From: Bradyrhizobium hereditatis
GTDB lineage: Bacteria; Pseudomonadota; Alphaproteobacteria; Rhizobiales; Xanthobacteraceae
NCBI RefSeq assembly: GCF_020329435.1
Contig: NZ_JAGKJK010000014.1
Span: forward strand, 62,001-126,000
Length of the DNA stretch: 64,000 nucleotides
Reading direction: 5' to 3'
The position numbers and the translations under genes are program-made. Of this stretch, positions 51,324-61,985 are shown piece after piece (the stretch's first letter is position 1; each line of letters begins with the position of its first letter). The notes below the pieces were generated by a model. It saw only the letters and a list, made by a program, of their open reading frames with translations. It had not been told where the DNA came from and made no database searches.

Positions 51324-52589
51324 ATGAGCGTCGACGTCATCACGTTCGGCTGCCGCCTCAACGCGTTCGAATCAGAAGTGATCGCGCGCGAAGCGGAGCG
51401 CGCCGGGCTTTCCGATACCGTCGTCATCAATAGCTGCGCCGTCACCAATGAGGCGGTGGCGCAGGCGCGGCAATCGATCCGGCGGCTCAAGCGCGAGCGG
51501 CCGGACCTGCGCATCGTCGTCACCGGCTGCGCGGCGCAGACCGAGCCAAATATGTTTGCTGAAATGGCCGAGGTCGATCGCGTCGTCGGCAACGACGACA
51601 AGATGCGCGGCGACGCCTGGCGGCAGGCACGTGCTGCGTTCGATTCGGGCTTTGGCATCGGGACGAGCGAGAAGATAGCGGTCGCCGACATCATGGCGGT
51701 GAAGGAGATGGCGCCGCATCTGCTCGACGGCTTCAAGACAGGCCTGCCGCGGGTTTTCGTGCAGGTGCAGAACGGCTGTGACCATCGCTGCACTTTCTGC
51801 ATTATTCCTTACGGCCGCGGCAATTCGCGCTCGGTGCCGATGGGGGCCGTCGTCGATCAGGTGCGCGCGCTGGTGGAACGCGGGCATGCCGAGATCGTGC
51901 TGACCGGCGTAGATCTGACGAGCTATGGCGCCGATCTGCCGGGCGCGCCAAAGCTGGGGCAATTGACCCGGCAGATCTTGCGGCATGTGCCGGAATTGAA
52001 GCGCCTGCGGATTTCCTCGATCGATTCCATCGAGGCTGACCGCGATCTACTCGACGTCATCGCCAGTGACGAACGGCTGATGCCGCATCTGCACCTGTCG
52101 CTGCAGTCCGGCGACGACCTAATCTTGAAGCGGATGAAGCGGCGGCATTCGCGGCAGGATGCGATCGAATTCTGCGCCCAAGTACGGCGGCTGCGGCCCG
52201 ACGTCACCTTTGGCGCCGATATCATCGCCGGGTTTCCGACCGAGACGGAAGAAATGTTCGCGCGTTCGCAGGATTTGGTTGACGAGTGCGATCTCACCTT
52301 CCTGCACGTGTTTCCCTATTCGAAGCGCCCCGGCACGCCGGCCGCGCGAATGCCGCAGGTGGCGGGCGAAGCGATCAAGGCCCGCGCGAAGCGGCTGCGT
52401 GTGGTAGGTGAGGCCGCTTTGCAGCGGCGGCTGATATCGGAGGTCGGCTCAACACGTCAGGTGTTAATCGAGAGCGCGACGCAAGGACGCACCGAACATT
52501 TCTTGCCAGTCGCGATATCAGGCGAAGTGCCGGGCGCGGTGATGGCGCTGGCCATCAAGGGCCATGATGGCGCACGGCTGACGGTGTGA
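51324..52589 (+). CDS. mtaB: tRNA t6A37 methylthiotransferase MtaB
   Basis: MtaB adds a methylthio group to t6A37 of tRNA. It has 421 residues. The N-terminal MTTase domain carries C10, C38 and C69; the radical-SAM cluster is C152, C156 and C159 in CDHRCTFC. A C-terminal TRAM-like region is present (LIESATQGRTEHF). It directly follows dapF, an order common in alphaproteobacteria. Confidence 0.95.
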   Translation: MSVDVITFGCRLNAFESEVIAREAERAGLSDTVVINSCAVTNEAVAQARQSIRRLKRERPDLRIVVTGCAAQTEPNMFAEMAEVDRVVGNDDKMRGDAWRQARAAFDSGFGIGTSEKIAVADIMAVKEMAPHLLDGFKTGLPRVFVQVQNGCDHRCTFCIIPYGRGNSRSVPMGAVVDQVRALVERGHAEIVLTGVDLTSYGADLPGAPKLGQLTRQILRHVPELKRLRISSIDSIEADRDLLDVIASDERLMPHLHLSLQSGDDLILKRMKRRHSRQDAIEFCAQVRRLRPDVTFGADIIAGFPTETEEMFARSQDLVDECDLTFLHVFPYSKRPGTPAARMPQVAGEAIKARAKRLRVVGEAALQRRLISEVGSTRQVLIESATQGRTEHFLPVAISGEVPGAVMALAIKGHDGARLTV

Positions 52590-52603
52590 GCCACAAACTC
52601 CGC

Positions 52604-52706
52604 CATCGTCGCCCGGCTTGACCGGGCGATCCAGTACGCCGCGGCCTTTCGGCTAGTTACAGACGTCTCTGGGATACTGGATCATCCGCTTTCGCGGATG
52701 ATGACA
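52604..52706. repeat. Mosaic palindromic element (copy A4)
   Basis: The left arm is CGCCCGGCTTGACCGGGCG, the core ATCCAGTACGCCGCGGCC...GGGATACTGGAT, and the right arm CATCCGCTTTCGCGGATG. The end is ATGACA. The left arm resembles the GCCCGGGC family while the core is that of A1 and A3, a clear mix of parts. Confidence 0.88.
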
Positions 52707-52738
52707 GTGGTCTTGGATGTAGGTCTCGGCCACGAACC

Positions 52739-53482
52739 CTACTCCCCATTCCACCCGCACTTCCTCAGCCGCTCCCGCATGTGCGCGGGTGCCGGTGCTA
52801 CCACGCGCACCGGCTCCTTGTTCTTTGAGATCGGCACCACGATCTCGCGGGAATGCAGGTGCAGGATCGGTTCGCCGAAGCGCGGGCCGTTGCCGTAGAT
52901 ATTGTCGCCGACGATCGGCCAGCCCATCGCCGACATATGCACGCGCAGTTGGTGGGTGCGGCCCGTGACCGGTTCCAGCGCCAGCCAGGTAAGGCCGTCG
53001 CCACGGCCGCATACTTTCCAGGTGGTGACGGCTTTCTGGCCCTCCGGGTCCGGTTTCTGCCACCAGCCGCGCTCGACATTGAGCCGCCCCAGCGGCATGT
53101 CGATGGTGCCTTCGTCTTCGGCAGGTCCGCCCTCGACCACAGCCCAATAGGTCTTTCCGACCTTGCCGTGCTTGAACAACAGGCCGAGCGAGGCGGTCGC
53201 CTTGCGATGGCGTCCCAGCACGAGACAGCCAGAGGTGTCCTTGTCGAGCCGGTGGGCAAGCACCGGCGGCCGCGGCAGGCCGAACCGCAGGGCGTCGAAG
53301 GAGGCTTCCAGATTTGGCCCACCCTTGGGGCCGCGATGCACTGGCAACCCGGCCGGTTTGTCGATCACCAGCATCAGCCCGTCGCGGTGAAGCACGCGGG
53401 CCAGAATTTCATCCGCCGTTAATCCCGGAACATCAAAGGCTGTTCCGGGAACAGGGATGGGGCTGTTGTGACTTCCGCTCAT
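52739..53482 (-). CDS. RluA-family RNA pseudouridine synthase
   Basis: The product is a 247-residue pseudouridine synthase without an S4 domain. The catalytic Asp is D80 in HRLDKDTSGCLV. Also KPAGLPVHRG, TGRTHQLRVHM and PIVGDNIYGN. Short members of this family act on tRNA position 32 or 23S rRNA; the target is not assigned. The 28-bp gap to ftsY on the other strand must hold both start regions. Confidence 0.9.
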   Translation of the reverse strand: MSGSHNSPIPVPGTAFDVPGLTADEILARVLHRDGLMLVIDKPAGLPVHRGPKGGPNLEASFDALRFGLPRPPVLAHRLDKDTSGCLVLGRHRKATASLGLLFKHGKVGKTYWAVVEGGPAEDEGTIDMPLGRLNVERGWWQKPDPEGQKAVTTWKVCGRGDGLTWLALEPVTGRTHQLRVHMSAMGWPIVGDNIYGNGPRFGEPILHLHSREIVVPISKNKEPVRVVAPAPAHMRERLRKCGWNGE

Positions 53483-53510
53483 GGCGCGAAACCGCTAACA
53501 CGTCCCCGAC

Positions 53511-54458
53511 ATGAGCGATACTACTCCCGGAACTCCAAAGCAGAGCTGGTGGCGGCGGCTTTCAGGCGGCCTGAAGCGCACATCCAGCGCGCTCGGCACG
53601 GCCGTTGCCGATCTCGTCATCAAGCGCAAGCTCGACCGAGCCATGCTCGACGATATCGAGGATGTGCTGCTGCGCGCCGATCTCGGCACGACGGTCGCTG
53701 TCAGGATCGCTGATGCGGTCGGCGCCGGCCGTTACGACAAGGCGATCTCGGCCGACGAGGTGAAGACGGTGGTTGCCAGCGAAGTCGAGAAGGTGCTGGC
53801 GCCGGTGGCGCAGCCGCTGGAGATCGATGCAGCGCAAAAGCCGTTCGTCATTCTCGTGGTCGGCGTCAACGGCTCCGGCAAGACCACCACGATCGGTAAG
53901 CTCGCCGCGAAATTCAGCGCCGAAGGGCGCAAGGTGATGCTGGCGGCCGGCGACACGTTCCGTGCCGCCGCGATCGAGCAGCTCAAGGTGTGGGGCGAGC
54001 GCACCAAATCGCCGGTCGTTGCGGGCGCGCAGGGCTCGGATTCGGCGAGCCTTGCCTTCAAGGCGCTGAGCGCGGCGAAGGAGCAGAAGCTCGACGTGCT
54101 GCTGGTCGATACCGCCGGCCGCCTGCAGAACAAGGCCGAGCTGATGAACGAACTGGAGAAAATCGTTCGCGTCATCAAGAAGGTCGATGCGTCGGCGCCG
54201 CACGCGGTGCTGCTCGTGCTCGATGCGACGGTGGGACAAAATGCGCTGTCGCAGGTCGAGGCGTTTCATCGTACCGCGGGCGTCACGGGCCTCGTAATGA
54301 CGAAGCTCGACGGCACGGCGCGCGGCGGCATCCTGGTGGCGCTGGCGGAGAAGTTCAAACTGCCGGTGCACTTCATTGGCGTCGGCGAAGGCGTCGATGA
54401 TCTCGCGCCGTTCACCGCCCGGGATTTCGCCAAGGCGATCGCAGGAATCGAAAGTTGA
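53511..54458 (+). CDS. ftsY: SRP receptor FtsY
   Basis: FtsY is the membrane-associated GTPase partner of Ffh. It has 315 residues. GVNGSGKT is at 118-125, then AAGDTFRAAAIEQLKVW, DTAGRLQNKAELMNEL and TKLDGTARGG. It lacks the long acidic A domain of E. coli FtsY and begins with a short basic region. Both SRP GTPases are in this window. yciB follows with a 2-bp gap. Confidence 0.95.
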   Translation: MSDTTPGTPKQSWWRRLSGGLKRTSSALGTAVADLVIKRKLDRAMLDDIEDVLLRADLGTTVAVRIADAVGAGRYDKAISADEVKTVVASEVEKVLAPVAQPLEIDAAQKPFVILVVGVNGSGKTTTIGKLAAKFSAEGRKVMLAAGDTFRAAAIEQLKVWGERTKSPVVAGAQGSDSASLAFKALSAAKEQKLDVLLVDTAGRLQNKAELMNELEKIVRVIKKVDASAPHAVLLVLDATVGQNALSQVEAFHRTAGVTGLVMTKLDGTARGGILVALAEKFKLPVHFIGVGEGVDDLAPFTARDFAKAIAGIES

Positions 54459-54460
54459 GC

Positions 54461-55063
54461 ATGGACAAGAACCAGCCGCATCCGCTGTTCAAGCTCGCGA
54501 CCGAGCTCGGCCCGCTCATCGTGTTCTTCGTCGCCAACGCCAAGTTCAACCTGTTTGTCGCGACCGGCGCCTTCATGGTGGCGATCGTCGCTGCGATGGT
54601 CGCCTCCTACATGGTAGTGCGGCATGTACCCATGATGGCGATCGTCACCGCCGTGATCGTGCTGGTGTTCGGCACGCTGACGCTGGTGCTGCACGATGAG
54701 ACCTTCATCAAGGTCAAGCCCACCATCGTCTACGGCCTGTTCGCCGTGATCCTCGGCGGTGGCCTCCTGTTCGGTCGCTCCTTCATCGCGATCCTGTTCG
54801 ATCAGATGTTCAACCTGACGCCGAAGGGCTGGCGCATCCTGACCACGCGCTGGACGCTGTTCTTTCTGGGAATGGCGCTCCTGAACGAGATCATCTGGCG
54901 CACGCAGTCGACCGACTTCTGGGTCGCCTTCAAGGCGTTCGGCGCGATCCCGATCACGATGGTTTTTGCGATCGCCCAGATGCCGCTGATCAAGCGCTAT
55001 CATCTGGAGCCCGCCACGCTCGAAGCCAGCGAGGCGGAAGCAGGCGATGTGAGCAAGGGGTAA
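54461..55063 (+). CDS. yciB: Inner membrane-spanning protein YciB (septation protein A family)
   Basis: The product is a 200-residue membrane protein with about six helices. The family motifs ELGPLIVFFVANAKF (about 15-29), KVKPTIVYGLFAVILGGGLLFG and WRILTTRWTLFFLGMALLNEIIWR are present. It is linked to cell envelope and septation in other bacteria. It starts two bases after the ftsY stop. Confidence 0.92.
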   Translation: MDKNQPHPLFKLATELGPLIVFFVANAKFNLFVATGAFMVAIVAAMVASYMVVRHVPMMAIVTAVIVLVFGTLTLVLHDETFIKVKPTIVYGLFAVILGGGLLFGRSFIAILFDQMFNLTPKGWRILTTRWTLFFLGMALLNEIIWRTQSTDFWVAFKAFGAIPITMVFAIAQMPLIKRYHLEPATLEASEAEAGDVSKG

Positions 55064-55069
55064 TGTTTT

Positions 55070-55221
55070 CTCCCTCTCCCGCTTGCGGGGGAGGGCCGGG
55101 TGGGGGTGTCTCCACACGGCGAACTCGTCGAATGGATAGATTTCCCCCACCCGCCGCGCTCTGACGAGCGCGTCGACCTAAGAGCGAGCTTCGCTCGTCT
55201 CGACCCCGCAAGCGGGAGAGG
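55070..55221. repeat. Palindromic element, CCCTCTCCCGCTTGCGGGGG family (copy E1)
   Basis: The left arm CTCCCTCTCCCGCTTGCGGG and the right arm CCCCGCAAGCGGGAGAGG are complementary. The arms continue inward with GGGTGGGGGTG / TTTCCCCCACCC, and GAGCGCG / CGCTCGTC-type hairpins lie inside. It is related to 58079-58226. It lies between yciB and a convergent helix-hairpin-helix gene. Confidence 0.8.
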
Positions 55222-55236
55222 TCAGCAAGGCCGGCC

Positions 55237-55584
55237 TCAGCTCTTCTGCTTTGCGATGATCTTGTCCTTGATCTTGTCGTACGTCGCCTGCGGGACGATG
55301 TTCTTCTGCACCAGCTCGTCCTTGCCCTTGTACGGGCGGCCCTTGATGATCTTTTCCGAATAGGCTTTGCCGACGCCGGGCAGCGCATCGAGCTGCTCGG
55401 CGGTCGCCGAGTTGATGTCCAGCAGCTCCACCTTCGGCGCAGGCGCCATCTTCGACTCCGAGGGAGCCATCTTGCTTTCGGATTTGGCCGCGGGCTGCGC
55501 GGTCTGGGCCATCGACGGTGTCGCCGACAGCAGCCCCAGGGTCAGCGCGGTAGCGAGAAGAGAAGCGAGCGTGAAATGACGCAT
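55237..55584 (-). CDS. Secreted helix-hairpin-helix (ComEA-like) protein
   Basis: The product has 115 residues: a signal peptide (1-26, ending PSMA), a Lys/Pro/Ser linker with a repeat SESKMAPSESKMAP, and a C-terminal HhH domain (LLDINSATAEQLDALPGVGKAYSEKI; written here in parts as DINSATAEQL and LPGVGKAY). HhH modules bind DNA without sequence preference; ComEA proteins bind incoming DNA. The ATG at 55584 has GGAGG 8 bases upstream. No other competence gene is near. Confidence 0.85.
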   Translation of the reverse strand: MRHFTLASLLATALTLGLLSATPSMAQTAQPAAKSESKMAPSESKMAPAPKVELLDINSATAEQLDALPGVGKAYSEKIIKGRPYKGKDELVQKNIVPQATYDKIKDKIIAKQKS

Positions 55585-55701
55585 TGGGTGTCCCTCCAAG
55601 GACGGTTCAAGTAGCCTTGCAAAGCTAGCTGCGGATTCGTGGCGGCGCCATGGCTGTAAAATGAACGACAGATAAAAGCAGAAGAATATTTGATTATTGC
55701 T

Positions 55702-55743
55702 TTGTCATTCCGGACGCGCGCCGCGCGCGTCCCGGAATGACAA
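55702..55743. repeat. Near-perfect 42-bp palindrome with GTCATTCC ends
   Basis: TTGTCATTCCGGACGCGCG and CGCGCGTCCCGGAATGACAA pair along their full length. It lies between the ccmG stop and the helix-hairpin-helix gene, and is a single-hairpin form of the GTCAT...ATGAC repeats. It may end the ccm transcript. Confidence 0.85.
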
Positions 55744-55750
55744 GTAGAGT

Positions 55751-56347
55751 TCAATTCCCCGCGCGTAACGCCTTCTCGATCTCGACCTTGAGTACGCTGT
55801 CCAGATTGGCCGGCGTCACCGGCCCGACCAGCTTGTAACGGATGGTGCCGTCGCGGCCGACCACGAAGGTTTCGGGCACGCCGTAGACGCCCCATTCGAT
55901 CGAGGCGCGGCCGTTGCTGTCGGCGCCGACGGCCGTAAACGGATTGCCGTAGCGGCCGAGGAAGCGACGGGCGTTGTCGGGCGAATCCTTGTAGTTGATG
56001 CCGATGATTTGCAGCCGCGTGTCCTTGGCCAGCGCGGTCAACAGCGGCGCCTCGTCGTGGCACGGCACGCACCAGGACGCCCAGACGTTGACGACGGAAA
56101 CCTTGCCCTTGAACACGGACGGGTCGAGCCCGGGCACGGGCGCGCCATTGTGGACCAGACCCTCCAGCGCCGGCAGCGTGGTTTGCGGCGCCGGGCGGCC
56201 GATCAGGGCCGACGGAATCTTAGAGGGATCGCCGCCGTAGAGCCGCAGCAGGAACAGCGCGGCGATGGCGAGAAAACCGAATAGCGGCAGCGCCACCAGC
56301 CAGCGCCGGCTGCGTGGCTGCCCATCCGGTGTTGCGGGCGCGCTCAT
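55751..56347 (-). CDS. ccmG: Cytochrome c biogenesis thioredoxin CcmG/CycY (DsbE family)
   Basis: CcmG is a membrane-anchored periplasmic thioredoxin that keeps apocytochrome c thiols reduced. It has 198 residues, one N-terminal helix (about 16-34) and the active site C93-x-x-C96 in WCVPC. YGVPETFVV supplies the cis-Pro loop. Its ATG overlaps the ccmD stop (ATGA), so it is coupled. Confidence 0.93.
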   Translation of the reverse strand: MSAPATPDGQPRSRRWLVALPLFGFLAIAALFLLRLYGGDPSKIPSALIGRPAPQTTLPALEGLVHNGAPVPGLDPSVFKGKVSVVNVWASWCVPCHDEAPLLTALAKDTRLQIIGINYKDSPDNARRFLGRYGNPFTAVGADSNGRASIEWGVYGVPETFVVGRDGTIRYKLVGPVTPANLDSVLKVEIEKALRAGN

Positions 56348-56523
56348 CAGATGTCCGTCGCCTGACGGCCGGAGCGCCGGGTCACGCCGGAGGCCTCGAG
56401 CTCCCTCAGCCGCTCCTTCTGATGGCGATAATCGATGGCGATCCAGACGATGAGAATCAGCACGATCGCCGCCACCAGCGAGTAGGACGTCACGATATAG
56501 GAGGCGTAAGGTCCGAGCGACAT
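56347..56523 (-). CDS. ccmD: Heme exporter protein CcmD/CycX
   Basis: The product is a 58-residue small membrane protein with one helix (about 13-30) and a charged C-terminal tail (YRHQKERLRELEASG). CcmD helps release holo-CcmE from the CcmABC complex. It starts two bases after the ccmC stop and overlaps ccmG. Confidence 0.88.
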   Translation of the reverse strand: MSLGPYASYIVTSYSLVAAIVLILIVWIAIDYRHQKERLRELEASGVTRRSGRQATDI

Positions 56524-56525
56524 CG

Positions 56526-57257
56526 TCACGCCGCCTGCTGGCTGGCTTGCATCATCTGCAAGCTGCGCACCCGCCGGCGCAGAATCTCGTTGCGCATCGC
56601 CGCGATATGCAGCGTCACGAACAACAGCGAGAAGCCGACCGCCATTACGAGCAATGGAATCAGAAACGCCTTGTCGAGCGATGGTCCGCCCATGCGCAAC
56701 ACTGACGCCGGCTGGTGCAGCGTATTCCACCAATCGACGGAGAATTTGATGATCGGCAGATTGAGCGCGCCGACCAGCGTCAGCACCGCGGCGGCGCGAG
56801 CGGCCCGTGACGGGTCTTCCACCGCGCGCCACAGCGCCATCAGGCCGAGATACATCAGGAACAGAATCAGCACCGAGGTCAGCCGCGCATCCCATTCCCA
56901 ATAGGTGCCCCACATCGGCCGGCCCCACAACGAACCGGTGACCAGCGCAAGAAACGTGAAGGCTGCGCCGATCGGCGCAGCGGCCTTGGCCGCGACATCG
57001 GCGAGCGGATGTCGCCACACCAGCGTGCCCAGCGCGGCCATGCTCATCACCCCCCAGACGAACATCGCAAGCCACGCATTCGGCACGTGCACGAACATGA
57101 TCTTGACGGTCGCGCCCTGCTGATAGTCATCGGGCGCCATAGCCGCCTGATACAAACCGATCAGCAGCAGGATCGCGGTCGCGCCCGCCAGCCACGGCAG
57201 CACGCGCGCCGTGAGGGTGAGAAATTTCGAGGGATTGGCGAGGTCGATCAGCGTCAT
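56526..57257 (-). CDS. ccmC: Heme exporter/lyase subunit CcmC/CycZ
   Basis: CcmC loads heme onto CcmE in the periplasm. It has 243 residues with six helices. The WWD-like motif is WGRPMWGTYWEWDARLTS with flanking His in FVHVP and TLHQPAS. Start and stop are close to ccmD; ccmB ends 92 bp upstream. Confidence 0.94.
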   Translation of the reverse strand: MTLIDLANPSKFLTLTARVLPWLAGATAILLLIGLYQAAMAPDDYQQGATVKIMFVHVPNAWLAMFVWGVMSMAALGTLVWRHPLADVAAKAAAPIGAAFTFLALVTGSLWGRPMWGTYWEWDARLTSVLILFLMYLGLMALWRAVEDPSRAARAAAVLTLVGALNLPIIKFSVDWWNTLHQPASVLRMGGPSLDKAFLIPLLVMAVGFSLLFVTLHIAAMRNEILRRRVRSLQMMQASQQAA

Positions 57258-57349
57258 GGCATCCTGATAGTCGTCAGCGGCGGGGCAGGCAATGCGACTT
57301 GTTTTGTTTCGTATTGCCTCCGCGAGAGTTGATCGGGGTCAAATCAGTG

Positions 57350-58018
57350 TCAGTCCAGGCCGTGCCGCAGGCTGGCAGCCGCGGCGAACGGCCCCACGAC
57401 CAAGCTGACCAGCGAAAGCGCGCACAGGATCGAAAACGGTGTTCCAAACGACAAAGGGCCGGAGATCGCGGCCTGCGAGGCCGCAACCCCGAAGATCAGC
57501 ACCGGGATCGACAGCGGCAGCACCAGCACTGCGAGCAGGAGCCCGCCGCGGTGCAGTGTCACCGCGAGCGCCGCGCCGATCATCCCCGTAAACGTCAGCG
57601 CCGGTGTTCCCACCAGCAGTGTCAGCGCCACGGCTGATGTTGCGGAGGCGTCGAGATTGAGCAGAAGCCCGAGCGCGGGCGTTGCCACGATCAGCGGCAC
57701 GCCGGCGGCCAGCCAGTGCGCCAAAGCTTTCGCCGCGCAGGCGAGTTCCAACGGCGTCTGCCCCATCGCAATCAGGTCGAGCGAGCCGTCCTCGTGGTCG
57801 GCGGTGAACAGCCGGTCCAGCGTGAGCAGGCTGGCGAGAAGTGCGCCGAGCCACAGGATCGCAGGTCCCAGCCGCGCCAGCAGCGGCAGGTCGGGACCAA
57901 TGGCGAACGGCATCAGTACTGTCACTGTGAGGAAAAACAGCACGCCGATCAGCGCCCCGCCGCCGACGCGCAGCGCGATCTTGATGTCCCGACGAATCAG
58001 CGCGGCGAGGGCGGTCAT
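57350..58018 (-). CDS. ccmB: Heme exporter membrane subunit CcmB/CycW
   Basis: CcmB has 222 residues and about six membrane helices. With CcmA it forms the ATP-driven part that releases CcmE. The blocks LTADHEDGSLD and LPLSIPVLIFG are typical of the family. The ATG at 58018 has GGAAGAG 8 bases upstream. It lies 262 bp from the ccmA stop, with a repeat element between, unlike the usual tight ccmAB spacing. Confidence 0.92.
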   Translation of the reverse strand: MTALAALIRRDIKIALRVGGGALIGVLFFLTVTVLMPFAIGPDLPLLARLGPAILWLGALLASLLTLDRLFTADHEDGSLDLIAMGQTPLELACAAKALAHWLAAGVPLIVATPALGLLLNLDASATSAVALTLLVGTPALTFTGMIGAALAVTLHRGGLLLAVLVLPLSIPVLIFGVAASQAAISGPLSFGTPFSILCALSLVSLVVGPFAAAASLRHGLD

Positions 58019-58078
58019 ACGGGACACTCTTCCGAACGGTAGTTTGAAGCGCACATACGTTCGCGCGCAGACGGTGCG

Positions 58079-58226
58079 CTCCCTCCCCCCTTGCGGGGGA
58101 GGGCAGGGGAGAGGGGTGGCCCAGGAAAAAGTGTTTGAGGGAGGCGCTTGTCGCTAGAGGCCCAACCGAGAGAGCACGTCGTGTGGCACCCCTCTCCCTG
58201 ACCCTCCCCCGCAAGGGGGGAGGGAA
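58079..58226. repeat. Palindromic element, CCCTCCCCC family (copy E2), inside the ccm cluster
   Basis: The left arm is CTCCCTCCCCCCTTGCGGGG with GGGGAGAGGGGTGGC. The right arm is its complement, ending CCCCCGCAAGGGGGGAGGG. The spacer is about 60 bp. It interrupts the ccmA-ccmB junction. Confidence 0.85.
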
Positions 58227-58280
58227 CGGAGAAAGTCATGGCGTGGCGCAACCCAACTCGCTCGAAGACGGACTCGACCA

Positions 58281-58883
58281 TCACTTCCCACCCCCCATCC
58301 GCAGTTCCCTCGCTTCAATCCCGAGCGGGGTGTGGGTGGCCGCCACGATGATCCCACCTCCGGCGAGGTGCTCACGCATGACGCCGACGAACAGGTCCTG
58401 TCCCGCGGTATCGAGCGCCGAGGTCGGCTCGTCCAGTAGCCAGACCGATCGGCGCACGACGAGCAGGCGCGCGATCGAAAGCCGCCGCCGCTGGCCGGCC
58501 GAGAGAAAGGCTGCCGGCAGGTGTATGGCGTGGCCAAGCCCCACAGCGCTGAGGGATTCGCTGACATCACCGGCCTTGCCGCCGAGAAAATCCCGCCAAA
58601 AGGAGAGGTTTTCGCGGACGCTCAGGGCGGGCTTCAGCGCATCGCGATGGCCAAGATAGTGGGCTTGTTCAGGTAAGGTCAGCTCGGCCTCACCACCTTC
58701 CAACTCGATCGAGCCGCCCGCCGGTGCGAGGAGGCCCGCGAGCAGGCGCAACAGCGAAGTCTTGCCCGAGCCGTTCGGGCCGACTACCGCCAGCACCTCG
58801 CCGGAGGAGGCTTCGAAATCGAGGCCGGAGAATACGCCGCGGCCGCCCCTGATACAGCTGATTTGGCGTCCCGAGAGCCGCAT
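58281..58883 (-). CDS. ccmA: Heme exporter ATPase CcmA/CycV
   Basis: The product is a 200-residue ABC ATPase of the CcmABCD complex. Walker A is GPNGSGKT (35-42); the signature is LSAGQRRRL, with Ala in place of the first Gly; Walker B is VWLLDEPTSALD. It is the first gene of the cluster and divergent from acnA. Confidence 0.94.
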   Translation of the reverse strand: MRLSGRQISCIRGGRGVFSGLDFEASSGEVLAVVGPNGSGKTSLLRLLAGLLAPAGGSIELEGGEAELTLPEQAHYLGHRDALKPALSVRENLSFWRDFLGGKAGDVSESLSAVGLGHAIHLPAAFLSAGQRRRLSIARLLVVRRSVWLLDEPTSALDTAGQDLFVGVMREHLAGGGIIVAATHTPLGIEARELRMGGGK

Positions 58884-58904
58884 TTTATGTTGTCACAGCC
58901 CTCT

Positions 58905-58943
58905 GAAATTGATGGGTACCGCGTCAGAATTTGTGGGTACCGC
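58905..58943. promoter_or_regulatory. Two direct repeats TGGGTACCGC, 21 bp apart
   Basis: AATTGATGGGTACCGC (58907-58922) and AATTTGTGGGTACCGC (58928-58943) repeat with a 21-bp period, two helical turns. They start 24 bp upstream of the ccmA start in the ccmA/acnA gap. It is a candidate regulator site, and the regulator is unknown. Confidence 0.4.
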
Positions 58944-59068
58944 ATTGCTGCAGCACGCTTGTCGGTGTGGCGGCGCTTCTAGAAAGATTCTATAAGCCCG
59001 GAACTTGATGCAGCACACAATCGGCGGCTGCAAGCCATCAGGCCAAGCCTCACGCTGAAGGTGTTCAA

Positions 59069-59085
59069 ATACCCTAATCGGGTAT
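59069..59085. promoter_or_regulatory. Inverted repeat ATACCC-N5-GGGTAT upstream of acnA
   Basis: This is a perfect 6-bp inverted repeat with a 5-base spacer, 24 bp before the acnA ATG. Its position suits an operator or a 5' leader hairpin. It matches no iron or heme regulator site I know. Confidence 0.35.
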
Positions 59086-59109
59086 AACTAGAATTTGGGA
59101 TTCCTGACA

Positions 59110-61830
<2,721 letters not shown>

Positions 61831-61880
61831 CGCGGATTTGTGATCAGTGCCTCACTTCGAAGTGAGTGGCGAGCAAGGAG

Positions 61881-61906
61881 AAGGCGGCCTATGAAAAGGC
61901 CGCTTT
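61881..61906 (+). terminator. Probable acnA terminator
   Basis: GCGGCCT / AGGCCGC with A-T and G-T extensions form a stem of about ten pairs and end with TTT, 50 bp after acnA. The short T run makes it moderate. Confidence 0.6.
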
Positions 61907-61985
61907 CGCGTGTCTGGGGCACGCTTGTGAGGAAATCAAACATGCCCCGTACAAGTACGGATGGACTCTACCACCGGTACACACG

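Noticed and set aside
10008..58226. CRISPR array from the repeats
   Set aside because: Copies are dispersed between genes, are internally palindromic, and have no regular spacers or cas genes.
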